DNA from: Amycolatopsis echigonensis
Lineage (GTDB): Bacteria; Actinomycetota; Actinomycetes; Mycobacteriales; Pseudonocardiaceae
Length of the DNA stretch: 59,738 bases
NCBI RefSeq assembly: GCF_014174495.1
Contig: NZ_JACJHR010000056.1
Span: 1-59,738 of the forward strand
Direction of reading: 5' to 3'
The position numbers were made by a program, and so were the translations under genes. How positions within the stretch are numbered: the first letter of the stretch is position 1; the number at the start of each line of letters is the position of its first letter. Below are positions 59,673 through 59,738 of the stretch, piece after piece. The notes beneath the pieces are model-generated. The model was given only the letters and a program-made list of their open reading frames with translations. It made no database searches and was not told the origin of the DNA.

Positions 59673-59738
59673 GCTGACAGCCCGGCCAAGACAGGACGGG
59701 CACGCCCACGCACCAGGGTGCCAGCCCCCACCCCGCAC

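Overview
The window is a high-GC actinobacterial chromosome segment. GTG starts are frequent, there are many 4-bp ATGA/GTGA gene overlaps, and it carries WXG100 proteins, an actinobacterial qcrCAB/ctaC-ctaE-ctaF respiratory set, PimB and a RipC-like hydrolase. Gene content and order from pimB through ripC, the DnaQ-UvrC fusion, trpD, ctaE-qcrCAB, ctaF, ctaC, asnB, adenosine kinase, erpA, cobT, ilvE, pepA, sucB and lipB match, from memory, the Mycobacterium tuberculosis Rv2188c-Rv2217 core. The repeat families and gene style point to Amycolatopsis or a close Pseudonocardiaceae relative. The genus is inferred, not proven.

Layout. 1-1500: a partial copy of a palindromic intergenic element and an unknown membrane protein. 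1.5-5.7 kb: a plus-strand type VII (ESX) substrate cluster with two WXG100 proteins, an EspC-like protein, a PPE-like protein and an EspC-like/DUF1023 hydrolase fusion, followed by a small unknown gene. No ecc machinery genes are present. 5.8-11.3 kb: a mycosin-like protein that has lost its catalytic residues, then nadC-nadB-nadA and a divergent NrtR regulator with a visible operator. 11.4-19.5 kb: a LON-domain protein, a DUF2567 membrane protein, bioD, a SulP-carbonic anhydrase fusion, bioA, a P450 and an SRPBCC protein. 19.5-28.9 kb: a uridine-kinase-like protein, pimB, ripC with decayed duplicates of its 3' end, small conserved genes, a NYN-domain protein, the DnaQ-UvrC fusion, an Lrp/AsnC-type domain protein and two tandem GNATs. 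28.9-38.8 kb: cytochrome bcc-aa3 genes interrupted by trpD and a GlxA/EamA pair. 38.9-51.3 kb: asnB, adenosine kinase, erpA, DUF3043, an aldo/keto reductase, ispD, cobT, ilvE, DUF402 and pepA. 51.4-59.7 kb: a SMI1/KNR4 protein, lpd and sucB, a pseudogene patch, an SDR39U1 epimerase, a PAP2 phosphatase and lipB.

How it works together. Most of the window is housekeeping: NAD and biotin synthesis, respiration, lipoylated 2-oxoacid dehydrogenase parts (lpd, sucB, lipB), PIM synthesis and cell-wall cleavage. The accessory interest lies in the orphan ESX substrate cluster with its neighbouring pseudoprotease, and in palindromic repeat families at the ends of convergent genes. In two of these families the stem sequences differ between copies but pairing is kept by compensatory changes. 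No tRNA, rRNA, CRISPR array, insertion sequence or prophage gene was seen.
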